From the NCBI RefSeq assembly GCF_000983115.1, contig NZ_CGIH01000004.1:219458-283457 (forward strand): 64,000 nt of DNA, given 5' to 3'. This document shows positions 46,536 through 55,208 of this stretch, piece by piece. The notes under the pieces are model-generated. The model was not told the DNA's origin. It searched no databases and saw only the letters and a program-made list of their open reading frames with translations. The stretch is from Syntrophomonas zehnderi OL-4 (GTDB lineage Bacteria > Bacillota > Syntrophomonadia > Syntrophomonadales > Syntrophomonadaceae). Each line of letters begins with the position of its first letter. Position 1 is the stretch's first letter. Made by a program: the position numbers and the translations under genes.

Positions 46536-48956
46536 TTAATACTCAAGTGCCAGCTTGCGGGAGAGGTTTTTGAACTCCCGAGCCAGTTCTTTTTCGGATA
46601 GAGCTTTTGGCGTAACCACAGAGAGATTTTGAGTAATGTTTGTACTGGCGGCACTGCCTTGTCTCGACAAACCTCTGTAATTCAAATCAAAGTTTGTGGG
46701 TATCGCATTTTGCATATCTCTTGAAACTGCTGCCATTGCATCTTCAAAACCCACACCGATGCCTTCACCCATGTTTTGGCCAATTCCGGCAAACAGAGTT
46801 GAGGGAGAGTTGATGCCGAAAAAGTTCTTAATCTTTGATACCACATTACTAAAGAAACCCGATATCTTATTCCATAGCCATGCACCTGCGTCTGAAATAC
46901 CATTCCACAAACCTTTAATAAGATTACCGCCCACTTGAGCCATTTGACCGATATAACCAGTAAAGGCTCTTATCAGACCAGAGATGATCTGCGGAACTGC
47001 CTTAACAACCTCCACGATTATCCTTGGCAGGTTTGCAATCAAGGCCACAAGCAGCTGAACACCGGCTAAAATGATTTTGTCGATGTTACCAATAATGGCA
47101 TTCACCAGCGATGTTATGATCTTCGGAATCGCGGCTACAACAGTAGTAATAATCTGAGGAAGTGCCTGAATTAGCGATATCAAAAGCCGGATGCCTGCAT
47201 CAATAATCAAGGGAATCGACCCAATGACTGCACTGATAATGCTGTCAATGATCTGCGGAATTGCTTCCACAACTGCCGTAATAATGGCAGGCAATGCTGT
47301 CACCAGTGAGGTCAGTAATTGAATACCCGCATCGATAATCTCTGGAATGGATTCAATAAGAAAATCCACCACGGCTTTGATGATGGCAGGCAGGGCAGAA
47401 ACAAGCTGAGGTATTGCATCAACCAATCCCTGTGCTAATCCTATAATCAACTGCAAAGCCGCATCCAGCAGCATTGGCAGATTCTCAATCAACCCTTGGA
47501 CAATCTTCGTGACAGCCGAAACCGCTGCGGGTATGAGCTGCGGTAAAGCTATGCCAATACCCTCCACAAGCGCTGTGACCAGTTCTATTGCGGCATTTAT
47601 TAGTAATGGAAGATTATCAATCAATGCCCCGACAATCGTCATTAGAGCACTAACTGCCGCCGGTATAAGTTCAGGCAAGAGGTTCAAAATGGTTTCCAAT
47701 ACCTGTGTGAATATGCTTGTGACAGTTTCAAGTAACAAGGGAAGCAAGTCAGCTACTGCTTCTAAAATTGCGCCTGTTGCTGTTGGTAATGCCGCTACGA
47801 TATTCTCTAAGACCGGTACGATATTAGTGACAACCGATTGGAAAGCATCTACAAGATTCTCCGTGAGGTTTGTCATGTCAGCATTAGCATTGCCAAGTCC
47901 GGCTGTGAAAGAGCCAAGCGCTGCTTGTAGCAATCCAATGGAACCGGTAATTGTCTGAGTTGACTCCCTCGCAAAGTTTCCGGCATATTGCTCAGTGTTC
48001 TCAAAAAACATTTGCATTGCGACTTCGGCTTTTTCAGCTTGTGTAGCGGTGTTCCAAGTGAAATCCAACCCCTTTGCAAGGGCATAAGCTTGAATGTTTG
48101 TCGCGTTCATGGCAACACCGAGGTTATCCATCATGGTGAAGTTGCCTTTTGCCGCACCCGTGACTGCTTCCATAGCAGTGGACATATCTATACCCATAAC
48201 GGATGCCATATCAGCAGCACGTTGCATGGCTTTTTCTGTTAGCTCGAGGCTTTTTCGCTGTTCGATGCCGGAGCCTTGGAACAGTGCCCCCATTTTATTG
48301 GCAGTCGCAAGATACTCGCTTTGAGATACACCAAGGTTTTTATAGGCTTCTTCACCGGTTTTTTGAATCGATGCCGCGTAAGCACCGAACACAGCCTCAG
48401 AGCCACCAAGGTTCTGTTCAAGCTCACCAAATTGCTGTACAACCTCTTTGCCCAATTTGATAGCGGCAACCCCGGCAGCAACGGCAACAGCACCCATCGC
48501 AACACCAATGCCTTTAAGCACACCGCCAAGTTTCTCAAACCTACCACCGGCATCTTCTGCACTTTTGCCGGAATCGTCTAATTCATCACCGAGTTTATCA
48601 GCTTCGATTGTGGACTGTTCAAGTTCCCGCTCCATCTCGTTGAGTTCAGCTTGAGCCTTGTTTAACTGAATCTGCCAATTCTGAGTACGGCGGTCATTTT
48701 CACCAAATGAGGAGGAGGCATTGTCAAGAGCAGCCTTAAGGGTAGAAATTTTATCCTTCTGAGCGTCAATTTCTTTATTTAGAACCGCATTCCGAGCAGT
48801 GACCGACTGTATGGATTTATCGTTCTTATCGAACTGACTGGTCACAAGGGTCATTTCACTGCCCAGTACTTTAAAGGACTGATTGATATCTCGCAGGGCG
48901 TTCTTGAACTCGCGCTCGCCCTCAATGCCTATTTTTAGGCCAAAATTGTCTGCCAT
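46536..48956 (-). CDS. Phage tail tape measure protein
   Basis: An 806-residue protein that sets tail length. The N-terminal 110 residues form a coiled coil (SVTARNAVLNKEIDAQKDKI), and the centre, about residues 370-690, is a run of hydrophobic repeats of about 37-40 residues with the LPAIITAVVEAIPQII type of wording. By the usual rule of about 0.15 nm per residue the tail would be near 120 nm. It directly follows the tail assembly chaperone genes, as expected. Confidence 0.88.
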   Translation of the reverse strand: MADNFGLKIGIEGEREFKNALRDINQSFKVLGSEMTLVTSQFDKNDKSIQSVTARNAVLNKEIDAQKDKISTLKAALDNASSSFGENDRRTQNWQIQLNKAQAELNEMERELEQSTIEADKLGDELDDSGKSAEDAGGRFEKLGGVLKGIGVAMGAVAVAAGVAAIKLGKEVVQQFGELEQNLGGSEAVFGAYAASIQKTGEEAYKNLGVSQSEYLATANKMGALFQGSGIEQRKSLELTEKAMQRAADMASVMGIDMSTAMEAVTGAAKGNFTMMDNLGVAMNATNIQAYALAKGLDFTWNTATQAEKAEVAMQMFFENTEQYAGNFARESTQTITGSIGLLQAALGSFTAGLGNANADMTNLTENLVDAFQSVVTNIVPVLENIVAALPTATGAILEAVADLLPLLLETVTSIFTQVLETILNLLPELIPAAVSALMTIVGALIDNLPLLINAAIELVTALVEGIGIALPQLIPAAVSAVTKIVQGLIENLPMLLDAALQLIIGLAQGLVDAIPQLVSALPAIIKAVVDFLIESIPEIIDAGIQLLTSLVTALPAIITAVVEAIPQIIDSIISAVIGSIPLIIDAGIRLLISLIQALPQIITTVVAAIPKIITSLVNAIIGNIDKIILAGVQLLVALIANLPRIIVEVVKAVPQIISGLIRAFTGYIGQMAQVGGNLIKGLWNGISDAGAWLWNKISGFFSNVVSKIKNFFGINSPSTLFAGIGQNMGEGIGVGFEDAMAAVSRDMQNAIPTNFDLNYRGLSRQGSAASTNITQNLSVVTPKALSEKELAREFKNLSRKLALEY

Positions 48957-48970
48957 GCCTTCACCTCCTC

Positions 48971-49566
48971 CTAAATACCTGGCGGGATAATATCGTCGAT
49001 GGTCCGGATTTTCTTCGGCTTTTCAATGCCGTGCCATTGCTTGTGGCAAGCCCATAAATCAAAAAACAGTCCGATAGGCATAAGCCAGAATTCCTCTGCG
49101 TCCATGCCCATCTGAACTGTTCCATAATAAAGAAGCCGGGTAAAGACTTCTGCGTCCGTTACCCGACTTCCGCGTTTTTTGGGGTTTCTTCCTCGCTCTC
49201 CACATCGCGCTTTGTGCCTTTAAACATCGCCTCAGTAATAGCGTTTTTATATGCCGCCAAGTCAAGCGGTGAAGTGAGAAGTTCAACTTCTTCCTCGGTG
49301 AGAAGTTCCTCCGGTGCGTTCTTATTCTTAAGGTTTCGAATCAAAATTGACTGATTTGCAAGCAGCGTGATTAACCAAACAATCTCATCCAGAGCCATCT
49401 CGAAGTTCTCGGATTTCATCAGTTTTTCCCCGAGGTTTTCAAGGCCACCGTAACGACCGGCAATCGCTTTTGTCGCACGTGTGGTCAGAACCAGTTCATA
49501 CTCCTTGCCGCCGATATTGATTGCGGCGCTTCTTTCGGCGGCATTTGCAAAAATGACGTTATCCAT
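48971..49566 (-). CDS. Tail assembly chaperone fusion gpG-gpGT made by -1 frameshift
   Basis: Ribosomes reading the 135-residue gpG (49566-49159) can slip back one base at A AAA AAC (49180-49174), in frame as CCA AAA AAC. They then continue for about 64 more residues (VTDAEVFTRLLYYGTVQMG and on, ending IDDIIPPGI) to TAG at 48971, giving a protein of about 198 residues. A gpG/gpGT pair of this kind guides tape measure and tube assembly in most long-tailed phages. The second part lacks its own start and ribosome site. Confidence 0.8.
49159..49566 (-). CDS. Tail assembly chaperone gpG
   Basis: The unshifted product, 135 residues, starting MDNVIFANAAERSAAINIGG and ending EETPKNAEVG. It lies between the major tail protein and tape measure genes, the usual place of the chaperone. 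A predominantly helical acidic protein; it should be made in excess over the frameshifted fusion. Confidence 0.82.
   Translation of the reverse strand: MDNVIFANAAERSAAINIGGKEYELVLTTRATKAIAGRYGGLENLGEKLMKSENFEMALDEIVWLITLLANQSILIRNLKNKNAPEELLTEEEVELLTSPLDLAAYKNAITEAMFKGTKRDVESEEETPKNAEVG
49174..49180 (-). promoter_or_regulatory. Slippery heptamer A AAA AAC for -1 frameshifting
   Basis: Read on the minus strand the bases are AAAAAAC, a classic X XXY YYZ site, in the correct frame of gpG seven codons before... the gpG stop lies five codons downstream at 49159. The frame entered after slipping stays open to 48971. Confidence 0.8.
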
Positions 49567-49578
49567 AGCTCAGTCCTC

Positions 49579-50169
49579 CTAAGGTTCCGGTGTGTAGACC
49601 GGCTCATAAACTTCCGTGAACCAACCGGTTATAGTGGCGGAAGATACACCCGGATCGCCTTCGGTGACCTCCGCTTTCCATGGGTGCTTTCCCATACCGT
49701 CCAGTTTGTTCCTGCGCATGACTGTTCCTTCGATAGTCGGCGTAGAGAAGGTGATGGAATCCGCCTTTGTCTGCAGGTTAGTTGCAGGCAGACCGAACTT
49801 CACGCGATAGAGCCAGAAATACCGGTATGTGCCATTGGCCTTTTGAGCTCTGAAGCCGACTGCAACGGGTGAGCCTACATTCTCGCTGGCGGAGATCAGC
49901 ACACCGTTGTCATCGGTAGATGCTCCGGTGAGATCCGCTGCGACAGTCGGGCCGATGTCATCTACACCGAGGGTAAGAGTCCCGCTGTTAAAGTCTTTCA
50001 CAACTTCTGCGGCACCGTCATCCGCATATAATATTGCCTCCACCAATTCCACCGAAAGCTCGGCAGAAATAGCCTTGGCGAGTACGGCAGGCGTTCCGTA
50101 TGTTTCTTCTCCGTTGGAATCTTCGGTTATTTTTGAATAGTATAGCCTGTCAAGACCGATAGTTGCCAT
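49579..50169 (-). CDS. Phage major tail protein (phi13 type)
   Basis: A 196-residue tube protein. Wording such as MATIGLDRLYYSKITED, the ADDGAAEVVKDF block and the AVGFRAQKANGTYRYFWLYR strand are typical of phi13-family major tail proteins. It precedes the chaperone genes in transcription order, as in other siphophages. Confidence 0.85.
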   Translation of the reverse strand: MATIGLDRLYYSKITEDSNGEETYGTPAVLAKAISAELSVELVEAILYADDGAAEVVKDFNSGTLTLGVDDIGPTVAADLTGASTDDNGVLISASENVGSPVAVGFRAQKANGTYRYFWLYRVKFGLPATNLQTKADSITFSTPTIEGTVMRRNKLDGMGKHPWKAEVTEGDPGVSSATITGWFTEVYEPVYTPEP

Positions 50170-50172
50170 GTG

Positions 50173-50514
50173 TTATTCCTCCAATCCATAATTTTTCGCC
50201 ACATCGATGACGTAGTGGTGATAGCCGGTATCGTCCTCATGTCCGATATACCGTCGTTCGGTTATAGTGAAATCTGCGTTCACCAGAGCCGTGGTGATCT
50301 GTCTTTTCCGCTGCTGGTAATTTCCTTTTGAAAAAATCGATATCCGCACTTCCTGTACGTCAAAGCCGGGGCGGTTATCTGCATAGACTTCAAATATGTC
50401 CGTGAGAGGGATAAAAACCAGATACTCGTCAGGGGGCACACCGCTGAACACACCGGTCTCAATAGGAATATGAAGCGGTTCCAGAACGTCGTTCAAATCC
50501 GAAAGTATGCTCAT
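50173..50514 (-). CDS. Phage tail terminator/completion protein
   Basis: A 113-residue protein between the HK97 gp10-like gene and the major tail protein, the position of tail completion proteins (DUF806/gp17-like). It overlaps the gp10-like gene by four bases. The text does not contain a catalytic motif; the call rests on place and size. Confidence 0.68.
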   Translation of the reverse strand: MSILSDLNDVLEPLHIPIETGVFSGVPPDEYLVFIPLTDIFEVYADNRPGFDVQEVRISIFSKGNYQQRKRQITTALVNADFTITERRYIGHEDDTGYHHYVIDVAKNYGLEE

Positions 50515-50942
50515 ATCTTATTTACCTCCTCGTCCAGCTTTGCCTTCATTGCTTCGATACAGGGTTGCCTGCCGGTGCTTTTTGCTGGCTTTAAGAACGG
50601 TTTCGCCGGTTGACCCGATCTCCCGTACTCGATGATATTGGCTATTTTAGCATTGCTGTCTCCATCACGGCGCGGTTCGGAAAAGCCTATCTTAATGTTG
50701 TGGTTGCCATCTCTGTCCTGCAGGACGGGTGAAAGTCCCAATGATGCTGCAAGCTGGCCGGTGGAACGCGACGGATACTTAGTGTCACGTCCGACCGCTG
50801 AATCCAGATTGGATTTTATTTTGTCAAGTACGATCTCACCGCCAGCCTTAAGTACACGTGGGATTATTTCATCGGTTTTTTCATTCAACCGTGAAACCCT
50901 CAGGAGAAAGTCCTCCGGCATCTTTATGGTTACTTTAGCCAC
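50511..50942 (-). CDS. HK97 gp10-like head-tail component
   Basis: A 143-residue protein with the family's C-terminal IIEYGRSGQPAKPFLKPA stretch and a helical N terminus. HK97 gp10-like proteins act at the head-tail junction or as tail components. Overlaps its upstream neighbour by eight bases and its downstream neighbour by four. Confidence 0.82.
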   Translation of the reverse strand: MAKVTIKMPEDFLLRVSRLNEKTDEIIPRVLKAGGEIVLDKIKSNLDSAVGRDTKYPSRSTGQLAASLGLSPVLQDRDGNHNIKIGFSEPRRDGDSNAKIANIIEYGRSGQPAKPFLKPAKSTGRQPCIEAMKAKLDEEVNKI

Positions 50943-51267
50943 TGGGCTTTACCTCCTTTGCGAGTACTTCAATGTACATTCCTCGGCCTTTGACATCTTC
51001 TACCGAGGTAATCTCAAACCGACCGTCTTCACATACAATCAGCATTGCAGTCGTAACGGTGACACCAGGAATACAGCGGAAACGGAAAAGGTCAGTGGCT
51101 TCGGAAAATGCGGCTCTGTTCGCCCATATTTCAGTGCCGTGCCGACCTTCGCGATATGCTTTGACAGAAGCAACAATATTGTCAATCTCAGTGCTGAATC
51201 CTTCTGAATCCTTTACAGTTACTTTCTCAATAATATCTATAAAGGCGTTCATCTTTCCAAAGCTCAT
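50935..51267 (-). CDS. Phage head closure protein (head-tail adaptor)
   Basis: A 110-residue beta-rich protein (DIIEKVTVKDSEGF; KAYREGRHGTEIWANRAAF; GRFEITSVEDVKGRG) typical of head-tail adaptor proteins such as SPP1 gp16. These close the portal ring after DNA packaging. Located between the connector and gp10-like genes. Confidence 0.8.
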   Translation of the reverse strand: MSFGKMNAFIDIIEKVTVKDSEGFSTEIDNIVASVKAYREGRHGTEIWANRAAFSEATDLFRFRCIPGVTVTTAMLIVCEDGRFEITSVEDVKGRGMYIEVLAKEVKPSG

Positions 51268-51270
51268 AAT

Positions 51271-51588
51271 CTACACCTTCCAATTCCGGTCGAGTCGGAG
51301 CAGCAGGTTCACCGTGTTCCAAACCTGTTGGCCTGCCTGCACGCTATCTGCAAAGAAGCCAGCTGTCGAGCCATCTCTGCTCTCGTAGAAATGGCTCGAC
51401 AGCATGATCACTGCCTGTTCCGTGGTGGGCGGCATAATATTTTCAGTGTAGTAGCCCTCAGCAACATGCTGGTAACTTTCCGCATAAGAGATGGCAGCCT
51501 TGATGTAATGCAGCAGAAGTCCATCGTCAGCATCATGTGCCAGAATCAAGTTTTCTTTTACTTTTGGGAGAAGATTATCTGTTGTCAT
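51271..51588 (-). CDS. Head-tail connector protein (gp6-like)
   Basis: A 105-residue mostly helical protein (LLHYIKAAISYAESY; TEQAVIMLSSHFYESRDG) of the phage gp6-like connector family, which docks on the portal. It follows the capsid region in transcription order. Confidence 0.78.
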   Translation of the reverse strand: MTTDNLLPKVKENLILAHDADDGLLLHYIKAAISYAESYQHVAEGYYTENIMPPTTEQAVIMLSSHFYESRDGSTAGFFADSVQAGQQVWNTVNLLLRLDRNWKV

Positions 51589-51607
51589 GCCGTCCGCCTC
51601 CTCTCGA

Positions 51608-51985
51608 TCATTCTTCGTCTGCCGTCATAAGACCCGCAGCTTTCAGTTTTGCAAGCAGAGCATTGAAATCCGTGACAAGTGCGGCTGTGTCCTCAGCTGT
51701 ACTGTCTGCTTGATTTGCAGCCATTTTCACCAATCCGGCGGCCGATTCCGTAGCAGTGGCAGGATATGCCGGGGCATACAGCTTACCATTTTCACCGATT
51801 TTTACTTCGACGGTATCACCCTCACCGGCGGGGGCTGCTTTTACTCCGCCGAGAGCCGTTTCAGAAGCGGGCGCGGCGGTGGAGGTAAGCCCCGTTACCG
51901 AGGCTCCCTCCTTAATTTCAAGCGTTCCGCCGATAACGGTTTTTTCACCGCCCTGTTCGGTGTAGTTCTTTGTGTTGTAACTCAT
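51608..51985 (-). CDS. Phage head fibre protein
   Basis: A 125-residue, Ala- and Thr-rich protein starting MSYNTKNYTEQGGEKTVIGG, the usual start of small head fibre proteins in Firmicutes siphophages. It sits directly after the major capsid gene and probably decorates the capsid. Confidence 0.72.
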   Translation of the reverse strand: MSYNTKNYTEQGGEKTVIGGTLEIKEGASVTGLTSTAAPASETALGGVKAAPAGEGDTVEVKIGENGKLYAPAYPATATESAAGLVKMAANQADSTAEDTAALVTDFNALLAKLKAAGLMTADEE

Positions 51986-51997
51986 GTCGCACCTCCA

Positions 51998-53197
51998 TTA
52001 CGCTTTCTGCTGAAGAACTTTGATAGCCTCCGGCAGAATCAGTTTGCCGTCTACACGCTGGGTAGCCATAAAACCTACCTGACCTGTGGTAGCGAACAGC
52101 TCGTTCAAGCGCTTGAAGGAGCGTCCCTGTCTATCAGCAATCCAATAGTAGCCGAAATCTCCAAATGCAATGGTCTTAGCGCCCGCTTCAATTGCCGGTA
52201 CATATGACGAGGTGTAGACGGGGCGGTTCAGGATGGTGTCGGGGGTGCCTGCGGTCAACGAAGGCTGCCACAGGTATTGACCCTGACCGTCCTTTAGTTT
52301 GCGAATTGCCTTAACCGTGGAGTCGTTCATCACGAATACAGCCTTCTTACGGTAAGGAGATTTCAAGGAATAGAAGAGGTCGAGAACCTCATCCACAGTA
52401 ATTGCGGTTGCACTTGCTGCCGTAACTCCAAGCTGTGCGCCTCCCACCGCAGCGAAAATACCCGTGGGTTTACCCGAGCCGTCGCCCACAAAGAAGGCTT
52501 CCTCTTCCTTAGATCCGATACGGCGGGCAAATTCGGTGCTGATATAGCTCTGCAGGTCGAAGACCGAGTCGTTGAGCAGCTCATCGGACACCTTGATGAA
52601 GGTACCGAGTTTGTATGCTCCGATAGATGTCTGACCGAAAACCTCATCGCTTTCGGGATAGAGTTCTTCTTCGTCGAGCCAAGAAGCGGAACCGTGTGTG
52701 GTCACCACCGGTATTTTGCGGTCACCGCTGGATGTCTGAATGATCTTCGCCAGCTTACGGAAGATATTTTCTTCTTCCAAAGCTTGTACGAGTGTGCGTT
52801 CAAATTCATCCGGTACAAGATAACCGCCTTCACTGTCGCTTCCTATCTGCAGAGCGTTCACTACGTCGTAATGCGGATTTTTAGAACGCATTACATTCCA
52901 GAATGCCTTCTTATACTCATCTGAGGCTCTGCCTGTTTTTGCGTCTGCACCGGGTACAGCAGGTTTGGTTGTGAGAGGTGTGTTGAGCGGCTTTGAAAGC
53001 TCGCGGTCAATGGCTTCTTGTTTTTCGAGCCGTTCAATTTCCTTGCCGAGTGCCACAACATCGGCTTCCATTTTGTCGTAGGTAGCGGTATCCTCGGCCG
53101 ATACCATACCGTCCGCGCCCCGCTTGGCATCAAGAAAAGCCTTAGCGGCTTCCCACGCTTTTGCGCGCTTTTCGCGCAGTTCAAGAATTTTACTCAT
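51998..53197 (-). CDS. Major capsid protein (HK97 fold)
   Basis: A 399-residue capsid precursor. The first 100 or so residues form a charged coiled-coil delta domain (MEADVVALGKEIERLEKQEA) that is normally cut off during maturation, followed by the HK97 body (EGGYLVPDEFERTLVQALEE; GDFGYYWIADRQGRSFKRL). A ClpP-type protease gene lies just upstream in transcription order and would do the cutting. Confidence 0.9.
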   Translation of the reverse strand: MSKILELREKRAKAWEAAKAFLDAKRGADGMVSAEDTATYDKMEADVVALGKEIERLEKQEAIDRELSKPLNTPLTTKPAVPGADAKTGRASDEYKKAFWNVMRSKNPHYDVVNALQIGSDSEGGYLVPDEFERTLVQALEEENIFRKLAKIIQTSSGDRKIPVVTTHGSASWLDEEELYPESDEVFGQTSIGAYKLGTFIKVSDELLNDSVFDLQSYISTEFARRIGSKEEEAFFVGDGSGKPTGIFAAVGGAQLGVTAASATAITVDEVLDLFYSLKSPYRKKAVFVMNDSTVKAIRKLKDGQGQYLWQPSLTAGTPDTILNRPVYTSSYVPAIEAGAKTIAFGDFGYYWIADRQGRSFKRLNELFATTGQVGFMATQRVDGKLILPEAIKVLQQKA

Positions 53198-53217
53198 GTG
53201 TTATTCCTCCTCAAAAT

Positions 53218-53937
53218 TTAGTGTTGAAGTAAAGAAAGCCGCTTCTCAAGCCATTCCGCAGGAGTGGCTTTGGAGGCGGTCGGGGTGTTTGTTTTCTGTC
53301 TCGGCAATTTGGGTTTAACTTTGTCCAGCAAGGAGTTTGTAACAGCCCGGCGGCTGAAAGCATATGTGACATTTTCTGCTTGCACCCGCTTTTTCTCATC
53401 CTCCAGAATACCGTCTGCAAAGCCGAGTTCTATTGCTTTGTTGGCATTTAGCCATGTTTCGGCATCCATGAGGTGGGAGAGCTTAGCGCGGGACTGCCCG
53501 GTCTTGATTTCATAGGCATTGATGATGCTTTCCTTGACTTCCGAGAGCATGGCAATAGCTTTCTGCATTTCCTCGCTGTCGCCGATAGCAATTGTCAGCG
53601 GGTTATGCACCATCATGAGAGCGGTAGGAGCCATCAACACCTCAGTTCCCGCCATCGCCACGACACTCGCCGCTGATGCGGCAATGCCGTCGATCTTGAC
53701 TGTGACCTTGCCTTTATAGTCCATGAGCATTGCATAAATCTGACTTGCAGCGACACAGTCACCTCCGGGAGAGTTGAGCCAAATAACAATATCACCCTCA
53801 CCGGCATCCAAATCAGCTTTGAAAGCCTTAGGGGTGATATCATCATCAAACCAGGACTCTTCTGCAATCACGCCGTCGAGGTATAGCGTTCGGGTGCCTG
53901 ACTCTTCATCCCGCACCCAGTTCCAAAATTTCTTCAT
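53218..53937 (-). CDS. Prohead protease, ClpP-type
   Basis: A 239-residue ClpP-like serine protease that processes the capsid precursor. The catalytic serine lies in IDGIAASAASVVAMAG and the histidine in MMVHNPLT; INSPGGD-like text (WLNSPGGDCVAAS) is also present. It overlaps the portal gene by four bases. Confidence 0.87.
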   Translation of the reverse strand: MKKFWNWVRDEESGTRTLYLDGVIAEESWFDDDITPKAFKADLDAGEGDIVIWLNSPGGDCVAASQIYAMLMDYKGKVTVKIDGIAASAASVVAMAGTEVLMAPTALMMVHNPLTIAIGDSEEMQKAIAMLSEVKESIINAYEIKTGQSRAKLSHLMDAETWLNANKAIELGFADGILEDEKKRVQAENVTYAFSRRAVTNSLLDKVKPKLPRQKTNTPTASKATPAEWLEKRLSLLQH

Positions 53938-55196
53938 TCGGTTTCCTCCAATCTTGTAGAATTTGCGAACGCGCCAGCGTCCTGTAATTTTGTCATCGCG
54001 CCGTTGATGAGGTAAAGATCGCCCCCAAGTTCCGCCGGAATGCGGTTTAGGTTTTCAAGCTCACGGATATCGTTTGCGCTCATCCATCCGTTCTGCCTTG
54101 CAGTTGCGTATCCATTCATGCGGGACACATAGTCGCCTCGAAGCAAGCCGTCCACATTAAACTTAATGAAAACAGTCGGCTTTTCGCTTTCCGTAAGCAA
54201 TGCACGGCACATGGATTGCTCCCAGCGCACTACCCACGGGTCGAGCGTGTACTTTACAAACTCAAGCGACTGCTGCTCGATGTTGCTGAAGGAGGATTTC
54301 TCCAAATCGGCAAGCATGTGGGGCGGTACTCTGAAAATACGGGCGATTTCGTTTATCTGAAATTTCCGCGTTTCCAAAAACTGCGCCTGCTCGGGGGAGA
54401 TGCCTATAGGCTGATACTTCATGCCTTCCTCGAGAACGGCCACACGGTGCGCATTTTGCGAGCCTTGGTAGGCGGCATTCCAGCTATCCTTGACCTTTTG
54501 CGGGTCCTTTATGGTGCCGGGGTGTTCAAGCACACCGCCCGGTGCGGCTCCGTTTGCGAAAAACTTCGCGCCGTATTCTTCGGTCGCGATGGCAAGTCCC
54601 ACTGCATTTTTCGCCATAGCTATCGGTGAGTAGCCAATAAGTCCGTCAAAGCCCAGTCCCGGAATATGCAGAACTTCGGACGGCGTGAGATAGACCTGGC
54701 TGTCATCGCCAAGAGTAGGAGTATCTTCACTTGTGCGGGTGTAAAGGTAAAACAAGCGACCTTTGCTGTCGCGGTCGACTGTCATTTTGTTCGGCATAAG
54801 GGGATAGAGGGCGAGAACCTCACCACGGGCATTTCGGATAATCTGTGCGTAAGCATTGCCCCATAACAAAAGATGACTCATCAGCGTTTCCCGGAACGCA
54901 AATGAAGTCATCTCAGGGTTCGGCTCATCATGGAGCAGTTTATATAAAGGGTGCTTCAAATATTTCTCTTTGCCGCCCGAATCATTATATCTGTACACAT
55001 GAAGCGGCAGCCCCGCCAATGTTTCAGACAGTATCCTCACGCAAGAATAGACGGCTGTCATCTGCATTGCTGTATGCTCGTTAACCGGCTTTCCAGCACT
55101 TGTGTTTCCGAAAAAGAAGCTGTAGCGGCTGCCGCCAAGTGCGTTTTTAGGTTTGTCACGTGCCCTGAATATTCCTTGTAAGATTCCCATAGTCAT
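53934..55196 (-). CDS. Phage portal protein (HK97 type)
   Basis: A 420-residue portal that forms the dodecameric DNA gate of the head. Family wording includes MTAVYSCVRILSETLAGLP, LMSHLLLWGNAYAQIIR and IARIFRVPPHMLADLE. ATG 55196 follows AAGGAG; ATG 55190 is an alternative. Order terL-portal-protease-capsid is standard. Confidence 0.9.
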   Translation of the reverse strand: MTMGILQGIFRARDKPKNALGGSRYSFFFGNTSAGKPVNEHTAMQMTAVYSCVRILSETLAGLPLHVYRYNDSGGKEKYLKHPLYKLLHDEPNPEMTSFAFRETLMSHLLLWGNAYAQIIRNARGEVLALYPLMPNKMTVDRDSKGRLFYLYTRTSEDTPTLGDDSQVYLTPSEVLHIPGLGFDGLIGYSPIAMAKNAVGLAIATEEYGAKFFANGAAPGGVLEHPGTIKDPQKVKDSWNAAYQGSQNAHRVAVLEEGMKYQPIGISPEQAQFLETRKFQINEIARIFRVPPHMLADLEKSSFSNIEQQSLEFVKYTLDPWVVRWEQSMCRALLTESEKPTVFIKFNVDGLLRGDYVSRMNGYATARQNGWMSANDIRELENLNRIPAELGGDLYLINGAMTKLQDAGAFANSTRLEETE

Positions 55197-55208
55197 CACT
55201 CTCCTTTG

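Noticed and set aside
48094-48654. Long plus-strand open frames opposite the tape measure gene
   Set aside because: They are antisense shadows of a strongly coding region with no start signals.
49059-49286. A 75-codon Arg-rich open frame across the tail chaperone
   Set aside because: It lies in a third frame, has no ribosome site and is explained by the gpG/gpGT pair.
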